From Lineus longissimus (taxonomy: Eukaryota; Nemertea; Pilidiophora; Heteronemertea; Lineidae): a stretch of 64,000 nt of DNA. Location of the stretch: the NCBI RefSeq assembly GCF_910592395.1, contig NC_088316.1, positions 12,708,001-12,772,000 on the forward strand, given 5' to 3'. The position numbers and the translations under genes were made by a program. Under the pieces are notes generated by a model, which was not told where the DNA came from, made no database searches, and worked only from the letters and a program-made list of their open reading frames with translations. Below, one piece after another: positions 1 through 12,400 of the stretch. Each line of letters begins with the position of its first letter. The stretch's first letter is position 1.

Positions 1-1780
1 TTAGCCTTGTTCCAATTCAAACATTGCGTGACTCAACATCAGAAACAACTTGTTGAAATCACTCCGCCATTTCACGATAATTTGACCTAATTTTTCTGAG
101 CATCCGAGTGAGGTATTGTCATTCAGTATATCCTAGATGGTGCGTGAACGCAACAATATTTTTCTTGTTTTCTGATGTCAAATTTCAGGTAATGATTGCG
201 TGCAGTAGCAATAAGTTTCGTAATTAGGAAGAAATGTGCAAAAGTGTACGGTTTCATGCTGATCATTTCATTCTTTAAACTTTGTTCAGTGCCGTTGGCT
301 ATGACGCCGTTCGTGTGTAACCATTAGTTGGTTCTTAATTCGAAGTACCAATAATGTGGTATCCAGGACGATAGAAAGGCTAAACCGCAATATAACGGAG
401 TATTGGACCTCTTTCCATTAAAGGCCTAAGCCATTCGTTAGAAATTTGAAATTTGAAATTTGTAATTGAAACATTCCAATTGTGTAAATACGTACTCGAT
501 ATACATTTCAGCATTGCTGTCGTGTAGACAGATACATGTAAATACTATAAATATACCAAGTTTCAGCAAATTCGTATGCATTATAACTGCACAACGGCAT
601 TGTGTACAACTTCATTTCTATATGTATATCTCATGGCCACCGAATGAGCGTTACAAACGCGGTTGACTACAGTAGATATGAATTGTATCTTTCGAAAACC
701 ATGCCATGGACCAGTGCAACGAATGCGATGGAAAGGGGTGATTAATGTCTTCCTCCAGGCTTTGCCTTACATGGATTATCAATTTTCATGTCAATCCAGG
801 CATCCTCGCTCTCGCCATACATAAAAATCCAGTTCCAATAATATCGCTCGAGCGTATACCAAATAATTGTAGTATCAGATTGGCACCCCTTCTGATTAAT
901 CATAGCTTGAAACTGGGCGCGGGCCACCAATTTCATAATCAATGGTGCCATGTTGAAGTAAAGACGAGCAAAGGCAGTGCATTCCACTTGCACACACCTG
1001 TACATCATGCAAGTGGATTCTCTAGCATTCTAAAGGCATTGTATTGCGCCGCCTTTATATGGGATTAGCATCTCCTGAGCTCATCACGACAATATGCAGC
1101 AAGCTTACCGTATATTTTATCCCGATTCCTATTACCATGGCAACGTCACTAGTGATTTCTTATCAATGCCCGTTGCTTGCTTATGAGAAGATTGAAGCCA
1201 TTCTTTATTGATGGGAGTATCAACAGCTAGGGACGCTCTTGGGCATGGGAGCTCACCGGCTAATCATTGCGGGAATTTTTGCATCTTAATTAAAAGGTTC
1301 ACTTTATGGGTGTTTGCTTCCCACTCATACCTGCATACAAACGACAGGAGGAAATTGATTTGCAAATATCAAGGACCTTATGAGGTTACGGGAATATGCT
1401 TTTAAGGAGCAATATGGTATTCGTGTTTTATGGTTAATTTATAAAGACTCCTCTCGACTGTGTCTCGAGATAGACTAACCAGCGTATTACATGCGATGAG
1501 ATAACGCTCGGATACAATGCAAAGGTCGAGGTTCCTCGGATTGTCTCCGATGACCATTGGGAATTCGGTAAATATGTCACATGACCCGAGCGAGTCAGGT
1601 CATATTTTCGTGCTGACGAAAAGTGTAATGTCCCGAACCAGCACATGGAACTTTGCAAAACTCGAACATTGATTGGCCAGGATTCCATGTTAATAGGAAA
1701 TTGGCAGGATTTTAGGGGTTCAGCATTCTCAATGCAGAAATAAAAAGTTTCTTCAGCGAAGTCCGATGGTCATTTTTAAG
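1..1780. other. Intergenic, no gene recognised
   Basis: Open frames on both strands are short (at most 107 codons), overlap each other and show no domain, signal peptide or exon structure that I recognise. I see no RNA gene or clear repeat here. The stretch could be intergenic or lie in the first intron of the M6 gene to the right, whose first coding exon is not located. Confidence 0.5.
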
Positions 1781-2180
1781 GTCTCCTGGATCGATAGGTC
1801 ATATTTTGTTTCTATATATTTCTCATTTATTAGTAGATGGACAAAAATAAATAATAACCTGAACATTTCATCCAGATAGGTCGAGAAATAAACCGTACAG
1901 AGCGGAAAATGTCCGAATTCAATACACTACGTCAATGTACACTAATACACTAATTTCGTTACCAACCATGGCTACTGAAATGAAAGGATCCTGTTTGGTT
2001 TTGAGGTGAAGACCAATAAATACCAAACTTCAAGGAAATCTTAGTTACTGAAATGAAAAAATCCTGTTTGATTTTTAGGTGAAGACAAATAAAAACCAAA
2101 CTGCAAAGAAATATGGCCAGTAGTTCGCCTTCACGAGCCCCAAACGACGCGGACATAACATTTATGAATGGACAATAGTT
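1781..2180 (+). repeat. Dispersed repeat family A, copy 1
   Basis: This roughly 400 bp block matches 60553-60886 in the same orientation and 37101-37335 in reverse orientation. Shared landmarks in order are CATATTTTGTTTCT, AAATAAACCGTACAGAGCGG, CACTACGTCAATGTACAC, a GGTGAAGAC-AATAAA-ACCAAACTT block and GACATAACATTTA. This copy carries an internal tandem duplication of the GGTGAAGAC block (about 1971-2040 and 2043-2112). No protein-coding capacity is seen, so it is probably a non-autonomous transposable element. I could not define its termini. Confidence 0.7.
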
Positions 2181-5100
2181 TGAATTCTCTCTCATGGTGT
2201 TTCAGTTAATTGATAAAATTGAATGGAAGACATGTGGGTAAATGCATTGCATTGGAAGCAACATCAACACCTGTTACCCAGCCAGTCTATTGCTGACAAT
2301 AATTGATCGAATTCTTTTGCAATTTGAAATCTGATAATTGACTATGTGAAACCTATTTGATTAATTAAAACATCTGATACAGAGCCATTGAGTTCAATCA
2401 ATAGTCATTTTTGTTATATTATTGCTGTTTTTTCTCACGAATGATGCCAGCTCGATATGAATCTCCCAGTCGTACGTGGGACGGTCTGCGATAGTATTGG
2501 TGTGCACTGCCTTCTATATCCATGATCCATGATCTGCACATCTAATCGCAGTGCATACGAGCGATTTTTGTCGCTGCGACTTGCAACGTAGCGATGACAA
2601 CATGACGATTTTGGTTTGTTTGTTTTCAATTGTAATCACTCATCATGTTTTCATGGCCTTGTCGCTGGTCGCAGAGGTTACAAGTCGGGCGAGGATTCCT
2701 GTTTTGTGAGTGGTCGCCAATTCGGGCGACAACCCCCATGAAACTACCCATTCGACTATAACTAGATCGGGCAGTTTCACGGAAATAGCTAGATATAGCT
2801 GCCGACACATGGTCGAATGTACAGCATTTTGCACAATATGTAAAAAAAGAAGCGATATCTCGCTAAATCTTCGCGCCGTTGTCAAGTGGTGTTAAACCAA
2901 TTGACAGAGCAAATTAAAAGTTTATCGTTGAAATCAACGAGAACATGCGCTGATGTGTACTTTTTGCGCAAGTGTACAGTGTTTTTAGGAAAGACGCCAA
3001 TAAATCTAAGAGGCAACTCGTAAATCAAGCTACGGCGGACCCGAGACTTGGTAATAAGCTGCGCAGTTGATTCTGCGGGTGTGAACGGCGGAATTCCCCA
3101 AATCGGCAACCACTCGCAAAACTGAGAACCTTGCCTGACTGTTTGCCCAGTGTTACACCCCGCTGTTACAGCAAGAGTTCGATATAGATCCACTTGTGGT
3201 TGAAAGCAGTTCAGCCGATCCGAGTGCATCGCCGAGATACGGGCTTTGAACACAATTTGATATCGATTGTATAGGTTCGAGTCCTCTCAGAGAGAAAAAT
3301 CCATAAAAAAGGCATTATTAATGTATGAGGTTGTACATTGCAGAATACATTTTATCGTTAGTTCAGTCTCTGTTTGTTCAATGTTGTTGTGTGTATCTAA
3401 TGTAAAGCTGATCGTCGTGTTGATAAATCCCGAAGACCACCAAAAACATCATACCATAATTGCGAAATCTTTAAATTATGATATTTGTTTTGACATTTAC
3501 AGGACTGAATGCTTGAATGTTAGCATATTACAAAATGGACACAATTTTGACTTTGACTTTTGACCTGTGTTTTTTCACATGACCTGCTAGCATTGGCATC
3601 AATTCGCGTTCATTCTATATGTTCTTCGTACTGTCAAGAACAGCACAGAAGATCTTCTTCTTTCCTCGAGTTGGAACCCTATGAGTTTATATTGCCCCTT
3701 GGATGTCTCAAACGTAAGGACCATCAAATATATCTAAGTCTAATTTTGAGAGGTTATTAGCAAAATCTGAAACTTTCCAGCAATAAATATTCATCACTCC
3801 AAGCTGCAAGTAGGATTTATTGAAAACCAATTAACCTTGGGAATGTTAACCATGTTAACTGTAAGTTTAAACCACTGGTCCCTTGGGGAACGAGTCTCCC
3901 CAGTGCATAATGTTATTTGTAATAAATTACTTCATAATTTCACCATCATTTTCCCGAGAGGACTTCTTATTCGGCGATAGATTTTACATAATTGTTTAAT
4001 TTTGAATATAATCTCATTTGATGGCTTCATCTGGTCATCGAGGATGAGTCAGAACTTGTCAAATAGCATTGAAACACTTTAAAGGCAGGATGATTTGCCG
4101 CTTTAGCCTTTAGTCTTTGGCAGATCCCTCTCCTTCACACAAAAGTGTAAGTCAACAACAAGATTTTCGTCAGACGTACACTCCGAAGAACGTTCAATTC
4201 AGCCACTCAAGATATTTTTATTTCAATAATGAACGATACATTCACGACAGAATTCCGATATTACTCTCAGATAGCAGCCTACAAGTACGTCTCACTGGTG
4301 ACAGCAGGTTTCCAATGCACCCTAAAAAAGTGGTGACTTTGATTTCGAGAAAAACAGATGTGAGAAAGTGTTCTTGGAGACCAGCCCTTTTTCAATTCAA
4401 ATTCAGCAAATCATTTGTTACACTATATGACAGATTTTCAAGCACAGCTCACCCACGCCTTAGGGACGCTCATTATTTGCAGTGATACTTGGAACAGATA
4501 TTTTCATTTCCAAAAAAACAATGTTTGCACTTTTATACTCGATATTCGCCAATAAATCGAAATTCGTGACTAGGTTACGTTTGATTGTGTACCTTAGCTA
4601 ACCAACAAAACTAAAGGTCTTTAAACCATGTCATCAACCTTACAGTTGACGAGCACAGCATTTAGTACATGGTAGCTCGACTGATCGATATTGCCAGGGA
4701 AGTCTGAACCAAAATGTCAACAGTTTCTTTGCTAAGCAACGAGAAACTCGGCGGCCGAGAACGTCGAAAGACTCTGGTTGAACCAATATTAATGAGTAGA
4801 TGTTCACAGTTAACTCTTCTCGTTTATCCGAAAGCAGGTAGATAGATGGAGGTTCAAAATGGTTTCTAAAAGGTAGTGTCCAAAGATGTTGAGCATTGTC
4901 AAAATTGCCGTTTGTAGGAGGATAAAGCTAGCTCTTGATGGGTACATTCGGATGTACCATTTTGTGTCATTTTAGTCATCACATCCCGTCTTAGTAATAG
5001 TCAGGAAGATAAAGGATAATTTGTAAAAGAACCTCAGCTTAGGTGAGCCCTTTCCCTGCTAGACCTTATGAACTTTCAACGAGCAGTCGACTGTGTAACA

Positions 5101-8100
5101 CAATAACACTGAAAGAAAATGAGTTCCACACAGTACGTGTCTTCACATTTTGAACAACGTCAACTGTGAAGAAAGGAAGTATGGCTTGAGCTGGTCCAGA
5201 AAAGAGGAGACATGCGAGACAGTTGAAATACTATCTCCACTACGACCTAATAATGTCTGTTTGTATTACCACAAGCTCTATAATATAGGACCTGGCTCTG
5301 ACACGTCGGATATTAATGTAGTTTTTACGAAGCTTACCAACATGGTAAGTTGCCAAGCCGACAAGCCTCCCGTGAGGTTTCCATAAGAAAATATTTGAAT
5401 CATAGCCTACTATAGTATAACCTCTTCAAATGTTAAAGAATGGATTTCTCCTGTCATCATTTTTACTCGGAAAGTAATACACCAATAAATTATCCTTCTC
5501 AAAATCTGTCTCTGACTTATACTCCCGTGTACATTAAACGATTATAATAATCCTTTTAGTTCATCCTAAAGCGATTTGCCGCGTCATGAATCAGGGGATA
5601 GGCGAACTGAACCTGTCTCAGTGGAATCCTTTATGTCATCCGATCCAGATTGATCTTTGCTTATTAATCTTTTGCTGTATACATTTGCGTATAGTTTTCA
5701 AATCTGAGATGGGGAAATTGACAAGGCAGATCATGCACGTTTAAGTCACGCCAGCCAATCTCAAACGAAACTTACTGAAGTGGAACCGCCCTTGTGGGCA
5801 CCTCTGTATGAAGAACACCTCTCTGTTAAGGTTTTGGTCCCAAATTGATTGTTTTCATTCAATTTGACCTATCCAATCGGGTCACCTCTCTCTTAGAGAG
5901 CATCCAAAGGGTGTCCGCAATAGAGAGGTTCTACTACACATGTAGTACCGGGGATTGCATTTTGTTTCTAATTTTGCGATTTTTTAATTGGCTGAGGACA
6001 AAAGAAGTGTTCTTGCCTCTCCCCCATCGTCCCCTATGACCAACAAGCTAGCTAGCTGCGGGCTTCCCATTTAAGAGAACATGTGTATTATGTAATCGTC
6101 GGTATCAAAGATCCACTCAATCTGAAAGCTACAATGTGTAAACGACTATATAATGAAATGAACAGTCTGTTGACCTTGACCTTAACATTGACCTCGCCTT
6201 GAGAATGACTCATAGCCTTGTCGACGTCAAGCCTTATCAAATTAATGACCACAATTTACCCGACCCCCGAAGTCAATTATTGGCAGATCCAGACGAGATA
6301 ATATCAGTGAATATCTGGTGAATCCTCATCAGACATGATTTAACGCTTTCTTAATGTTTCTCTGAGAGGATCATATATTTCGACAGTCAAAGCTTGATTT
6401 AGCCGCGAGACAAATTGTTATTCGGAAGTTATGAGGTTGGGGAGCTGGTTAGATTTTCAACTTGGATTACCGAATGTCTGTCACTTAGCAGTTCTCGACA
6501 TCCTTGCTGTTTGCGTATAGGTGGGTAGAGTATTTCTTAGAAGATACGACATATTCGTTTAGCATGCCACTTCGGCAGTTCCGACTCGGGTCTGTCATCC
6601 ATGTCATCCGTTTCGGAGGGCCTTTTCTACCGGCGTCATCCGCTGAAGCTATCATTCTGGCGTGTTAGGAACAAGGCCGCTGTTTTCTTTAACGCAAAGC
6701 ATCATAACCTATTCCGCTTTGTCGACAGATCAACCAGCTGTTCATCTTTGCTGGAATCGATGGCTGGACACCCCGAAGTTTCCAACAGAAACCAAGCAAC
6801 CTTCTCGACATTTGATTCCTTCTGATAATATTATCTGGTGCGTTATGAGTCATTCTGGCATCAGGCGAAAGGGATACACCTGCAAATTGCTGGATGTCCT
6901 GTAGGTTTACAAATAAACTGAAGAGATCCGGACCCAGAACACCACACAAAAAATTCTTGGATTTGGTACCACTTGGGGGAGTAAAGGCCACTATGATCTT
7001 TATAGTTTCAGAAGCACCTTTGAACGCTCGGATAAAGAAGATGAGATGGCGGAAAGATATGATGCTCAATCACCACGCATCGTCTTTGTCTTCGGATATG
7101 TTCGATAATTAACAATACACTGGACAAGGAAAAGACACGTAGACATGTTTACAAAGTGAATGAAGACTATCGCGTCGGCTCTGGCGATGACCATCCCGTG
7201 CTCAGGCATTGTTTTGGAGAAGTTGGACAATGTGAAACTTGGCCGTAAGCTGGTTGATTAATACACGTAAATGTCTTTGCTCAAAACATTTGAGGTCATC
7301 TGATGCAACGTAAATGCAATTATTAAAAAAAAAATTTTTAACAATCCGTGTAATATGCGCTCTTTAATATTGGTGTCAAAGAAACTCCGATAGGGATAGC
7401 GGAGAAACCGTATCAGGTCTTGATAATACCGAAGAGGTAACATTTGTCCTGTTGCTCGACTCCGTATACTACGCGAGTATGCTAGGCCTATAGAAAATAC
7501 CATCGTTGACAACTGATGATGATGAAGGATTGATTATGCTAAATCTCGTAGAACGAACATGCTAGTGGGCACATGACAATACAAGGGTCCTGTCAAGTGC
7601 CTTCCCACGATGCTGTCGATGGCAGGCCGCCTGGAGTGAAGCGGAAATTACTCCACACTGATATGGTCTCTGGCAGCGTTCCCTGAAGGTTGTTTGGACA
7701 GGCAAGAGACAAGTGGAATCTTTGGCGTGATTAGGCGAGGATGTGGGGTAGTCATGGCCGACCAAGGCTGCGGTCATGTGGATTTAGGCAAATGGACTTC
7801 TGAAGTGATTCCTTAAAGCCTTTGCTCAAAAGAGGCCGAGGATACTATGATGAAGATTTACATTCTGTCAAAAACATATTACTACCAAAACAAACTATAC
7901 ATTGTGTCGCCTTTTTTGGCAACTTTAGATCAGGTACCACGACTGATTCAAGCAGTTGAAGTCGCTGAAGGGATTAGGGCTGCACGATCTACCAGCTGCA
8001 GCTCGATTGCAAAGAGTATTACACAGCTGTATTTCCTTAGTTGGCAATGAATTCCCTATAACCCAGGTTCCTTATATTGGCTATTATCTTTAAACGCGAT

Positions 8101-9342
8101 TCTAAAGAGGACATTACCCAAGTTTTATTACCATCAATTACCCCAAGTGACGTAAGCTGTGCATCTTGCCAATAAATCAGAAAATGCATCCATAACCATC
8201 GCGTTTCTTTTCTTTGAACCCACAGCTAGTTTAACATTTATTTACTACAGATATCACAGCTGATAATATCGGACAAGGCTTCCTCTGGGACTTGTCGTTC
8301 TTATTGAAATAGAAGATTGTGTGGAGGAAGTATTGATCGTTGTGGAGAGTCTTGTCCCTAGTTGGTTAGCGACACGCCTTTCCGGTAACAGGATGTACGT
8401 CAATGTTGCCATTTGGTCGAGGTTGAAAAATGTAGCGTTTTACTTTCACAAGGCGTACTGCACTATATGAAGATGGACATTTGACTATATACATATTGAT
8501 TTGGCCACAACGGGAATAAGATTTAGTGGAATTGGTATTGCACTGTTTTGCAATGATAATCCTATAGTTAGACATGTTGGAATCGATATGGGGAGAGGAG
8601 CTTCCCTGTTCGGATGGGCTAAGAAATGCAAAATCCAGGTTCCGTACAACGGCCGTGGTGGAAGTTAACCAGGACGATACTTCAAAATGAAAACATGGCC
8701 ACTATCGATCAGGGTAATCATCCTGAGACAAACTAACCCTGGGCGGTGGTGTCTAGTAATGGAATGAAGCTGCTGTATCGGATGTCAAAACATAAGGAGA
8801 AGGGTCCACGTCATACAAATACTTACAGAGAAGTTAAATATCCACTGCAGACCAAGTGTCATGATGGTGTGATGTGATTTATACAGTAGAATGTTTTCTC
8901 AATATCCATCTTCACATCACAACACGAGCTCTATCCATATGAGCGCATTTATCCTTCCACGCTCATCTAACCCTAAAGCTTAAACCTGTCAACTGGTTAT
9001 GATTCTGATGTCATTTATCACCCCGGGCTTATAATTGATTTGAAAAGCCGCGTAGCCATGCGGCTAAGCGCGGAATCCACCGGGTTTTAAATGTTGACGT
9101 CGTCTCAGTTGACCCTTTCTTCCGCCGATCCTTTTTCAATTGGAGAATGTTGAAAAGTGAATGACGTCGTCATCATTGTTGTTATTATAATCGTATCTTC
9201 GCTTCCTTGCAAGATGTTGCACCATCCACCACATTTTCCATGTACGTACATGATGCTCCTGGTGCCTGGTGATGCGTACTCATAAAACCTAGGTGGTTGT
9301 TGTTGTTGTTAATCTTATTCGCGTTCGTCTTTCTCCTTGCAG
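2181..9342. other. Intergenic or 5' intron of M6, no gene recognised
   Basis: No frame here shows a recognisable protein. The longest, at 2882-3253 (-), 4117-4485 (+) and 6689-7069 (-), are 122-126 codons and read like random open frames. TGACCTTGACC-type short repeats occur near 6170-6210. The missing first coding exon of the M6 gene, possibly only ATG plus one base as in vertebrate PLP, should lie somewhere upstream of 9343 but cannot be picked out by eye. Confidence 0.4.
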
Positions 9343-9490
9343 GCTGTTGCTCCAACTGTTTGCGATGCCTGGCCGGTATCTCATGCCGCACCCTGTCCGC
9401 GTTCGTCCTCATGCTCGTCGGCATAGGGGGCTTCGCGGGAGGTTTCATAATAGGAATAAAGAGGAGCAGGGAACTTATAGACAAACGAAT
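9343..9490 (+). CDS. M6: M6 coding exon with TM1
   Basis: The acceptor is TTCTCCTTGCAG ending at 9342 and the donor is GTAAGT at 9491. The exon starts in phase 1 and ends in phase 2. It encodes CCSNCLRCLAGISCRTL, where the membrane-proximal cysteines are probable palmitoylation sites as in PLP/M6, followed by TM1 and a basic KRSRELIDKR segment. Confidence 0.85.
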
Positions 9491-12400
9491 GTAAGTACAT
9501 TTTGTGTTATGATTAATTATTTTGATGTAGACACCCTTACAGTACGGTATTGGCAAACTTTGAATAGGAGGATACCTTTACCATAAACCTTTGCAGTGAT
9601 GTCTTGCTCCCCTCACACCCTTCGACAGTCACGTTGATATGAATGCTGAGACTGCACGATGTCGTCCACGACATCACCCTGGGCCACGTAGAGGCCATGC
9701 CACTCTATTGTTAACTGGAACCCACCGACCATTGTAATTGCTGTCACGTCTCGGTCTTTGAAGTCACTACAATATTTTCGGCTCGTACATACTAGCGGTT
9801 GATAATCCAGTCAAACTGGCTGATGCCATACTATTTTGAATCTAGAAGTCTTTGCATCGAAAGGCTTCGTATACATGTACCCACCTACCTGAATTGTGTT
9901 TTGACAACATGAAAAAGAACAACGATTTAGGCAGCTCTAGACTTCTTGATACACATAACCTTTGAAATGATATGCAAAGCCGGATTCTGAGTAACTCGCA
10001 AAAGCATAATGTTCTTGGCGTTTTCCCTTCTTTGTCACTTGAGAGGTATCAGTGCTCGAGATACAGCACTACATGTCACACAAAAAGCACTACACCTTTA
10101 GTACGGAGATCAAAGGTTTGTAGCTTTTGTTATTTCATGAGTTCTCGGCGTGCAATGGCCACATAATCCCAGCCATTCTGTCCAGGTCAGGTTTATGGGA
10201 ACCCTGGTCACGTACATCCGGGCCGCTGTTGCTATGGAGACGGGAATGCAAATGACGGATATAATGGAAAGGATTGGTCGGGATGAAGAAAGACAGCTGA
10301 ACTGAGTGCTATGACTCTCTTGCTTTCGATAGATTCCATTACTTCATAGCATGGCCGCAACTGGTGTCTATATTTTGCTATCTGTGGGTTGTAGTTTCAG
10401 TGTGCCTCCACAGAACTCACCGCCATTAATGTTGTGATCCGTATCGAACTCTCATCGTTTGCTGAAATAGCAAGGCTATTCATTTTGTCAAAAGACGACG
10501 AAGTCTGATTGTCTAGCTAATCTTTGGCTAAATGATGTCATTCTACTGTTTTCTAGCCTTTATTGAGATTGTCATGGCCCAGGGAAACAATCTTCAGCAA
10601 CAATGCATTATACATGTTATAACGCATTACACAGCAGTAATGATATGTTGGTGATCGCCATCTTTGGAGATTGGTATACGTCCCGATGGATATTCTGCAT
10701 GCATCGTTCAATAATATCTTGTCCCTGACGCCCGGAGGTCCATTAGGTGCCGTGATAGGCAACCCATAAGGAAAGTCCTGTGGAATTATCATTAGCATAT
10801 CGTGATGGGAAAAACTTAATATCACGGGTCCCGATTGCAAGGATAATGACCTGCGGACTAGCGAGACCCTAAGGAGGGTGTAATGTAGCCTGACTATTGC
10901 TGATCGAGCAAAACAGATACCAATGTCATTGGTTTCTATAGCCATGCTTCTTAATCTGTCATCGGGCAAAGAGGAGAGGAATCCATGATTTTTTCGAGGA
11001 TGCTGATTCCTGTAACACCGTCTCATGACAATAAAACAGGAAGACCACAAGACCCTGCAAATGACAAGCTAAATATTCGCTGCAATATGTTCCTTGCATG
11101 GCTGAAGGAACGAGAATGGACTCCCTTCGGCCCTTCGCGCCTTTGCCTCTCGCGGTTTTGGCCCCCAGCCCGTCTGACACATACGCCCCGAACTGCAGCA
11201 CGTTTCTACGGCCCTGCCTTGAAGATCGTTTTGTATGACGGGAAAGGAGGTGGATCTTCATGAGATAACTGTCTGGTTTATTGAATGTTTGCTCAGGGTT
11301 GCTTACTATTAATGTTATTGACGGGGCTGAAAATAACCTTCCCAACCATACCGAAATGTTCAACATAAGCAAAGCGAGAATAATATTGGTTTTGGTGCTG
11401 TAAGCTTCTTCGTCTCGTTCATGCTAATTATACTTGGATTTCTGAAGATAAACATCTGAGATGAACCGAGGCAAAAACAGCTTGGATACCTGTCGTACTC
11501 GACTGAAACCAGTGCTTTAGCGAGGAAAGCTTGCTCCGAAGAGCAACAGTTCTCGATGTACCCCGTGGTTGTACCTTTATAATGGTGCTCTCTAAAACCT
11601 ACTTCACTCTGCAAAAGTTCACGTTTTGAAAAGTGAAGCGAAAACGTTGGTATTTGTCACAACTCTGTCATTTCCCGTAGAACCTCGTGCTATCAACGTT
11701 GGGTGGTCAATCATCAGCCATAAGCCGGAAATGTGTCCTGATCTTTCTGATGACGTTTTAATTTTTGCATCGAGAAAGAAACATTCCCGGAAACATTGTG
11801 TTGCCTGTTCCTCTTTCTGGCCACGCATGAATTACGATGCAGGGCCACTTCCTAGTGTGAACCAGATTACCACCATCAACGCGTTTTTTGCACTCGGATG
11901 CATCGAAGACAAGGTTAAAACAGCAATTAGCTATTAGCAATTAGCCATAATTTAGCCTTTTCACTATGTTCCGGCGAGGAACGGTTAATGGTATACACCT
12001 TTACAACAGGTGGGAAAGAACGAAAGTGGAGGTTGCGAAGCAATGTTTATGGCGGGCGTGAAGTGGTTCTACGCCGTCATATAAGCATTTGAATTGTAAA
12101 CTAAACTTCAGAAGTGAATAGACCACATTCGAAAGTCGGCCTGCAGGTAACAACAAACCTTATTGTATACATCTTGACAGTGTATCCCGTGCACGCACGT
12201 GTATTGCGCATTTGTTATCCCACTGACCGACATTCGAATGGAATCTGTCATCTTTTCTCAAACTTAACTGATGGTCGAATGCTTTGTCCAGCCAGCAGCA
12301 TTTCCACTCGGGCATATGTAACAACCTTGCAGTCTTGATACATGCTGTTGTTAACGAGGCATGTATCGGAAATATCACCAATGGGATATGTCGAAAAATA

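Noticed and set aside
2882-3253. 123-codon minus-strand frame as a gene
   Set aside because: Nothing recognisable in the peptide; it overlaps open frames on the other strand.
3240-3300. Possible tRNA gene with GGTTCGAGTCC
   Set aside because: The B-box-like word is there, but no A box at the right distance and no acceptor stem pairing was found.
4117-4485. 122-codon frame as a gene
   Set aside because: There is no motif, signal or splice context, and length is within what chance gives in 64 kb.
10553-11050. 165-codon minus-strand frame as a gene
   Set aside because: It is inside an M6 intron, has no recognisable motif, and overlaps other frames of similar length.
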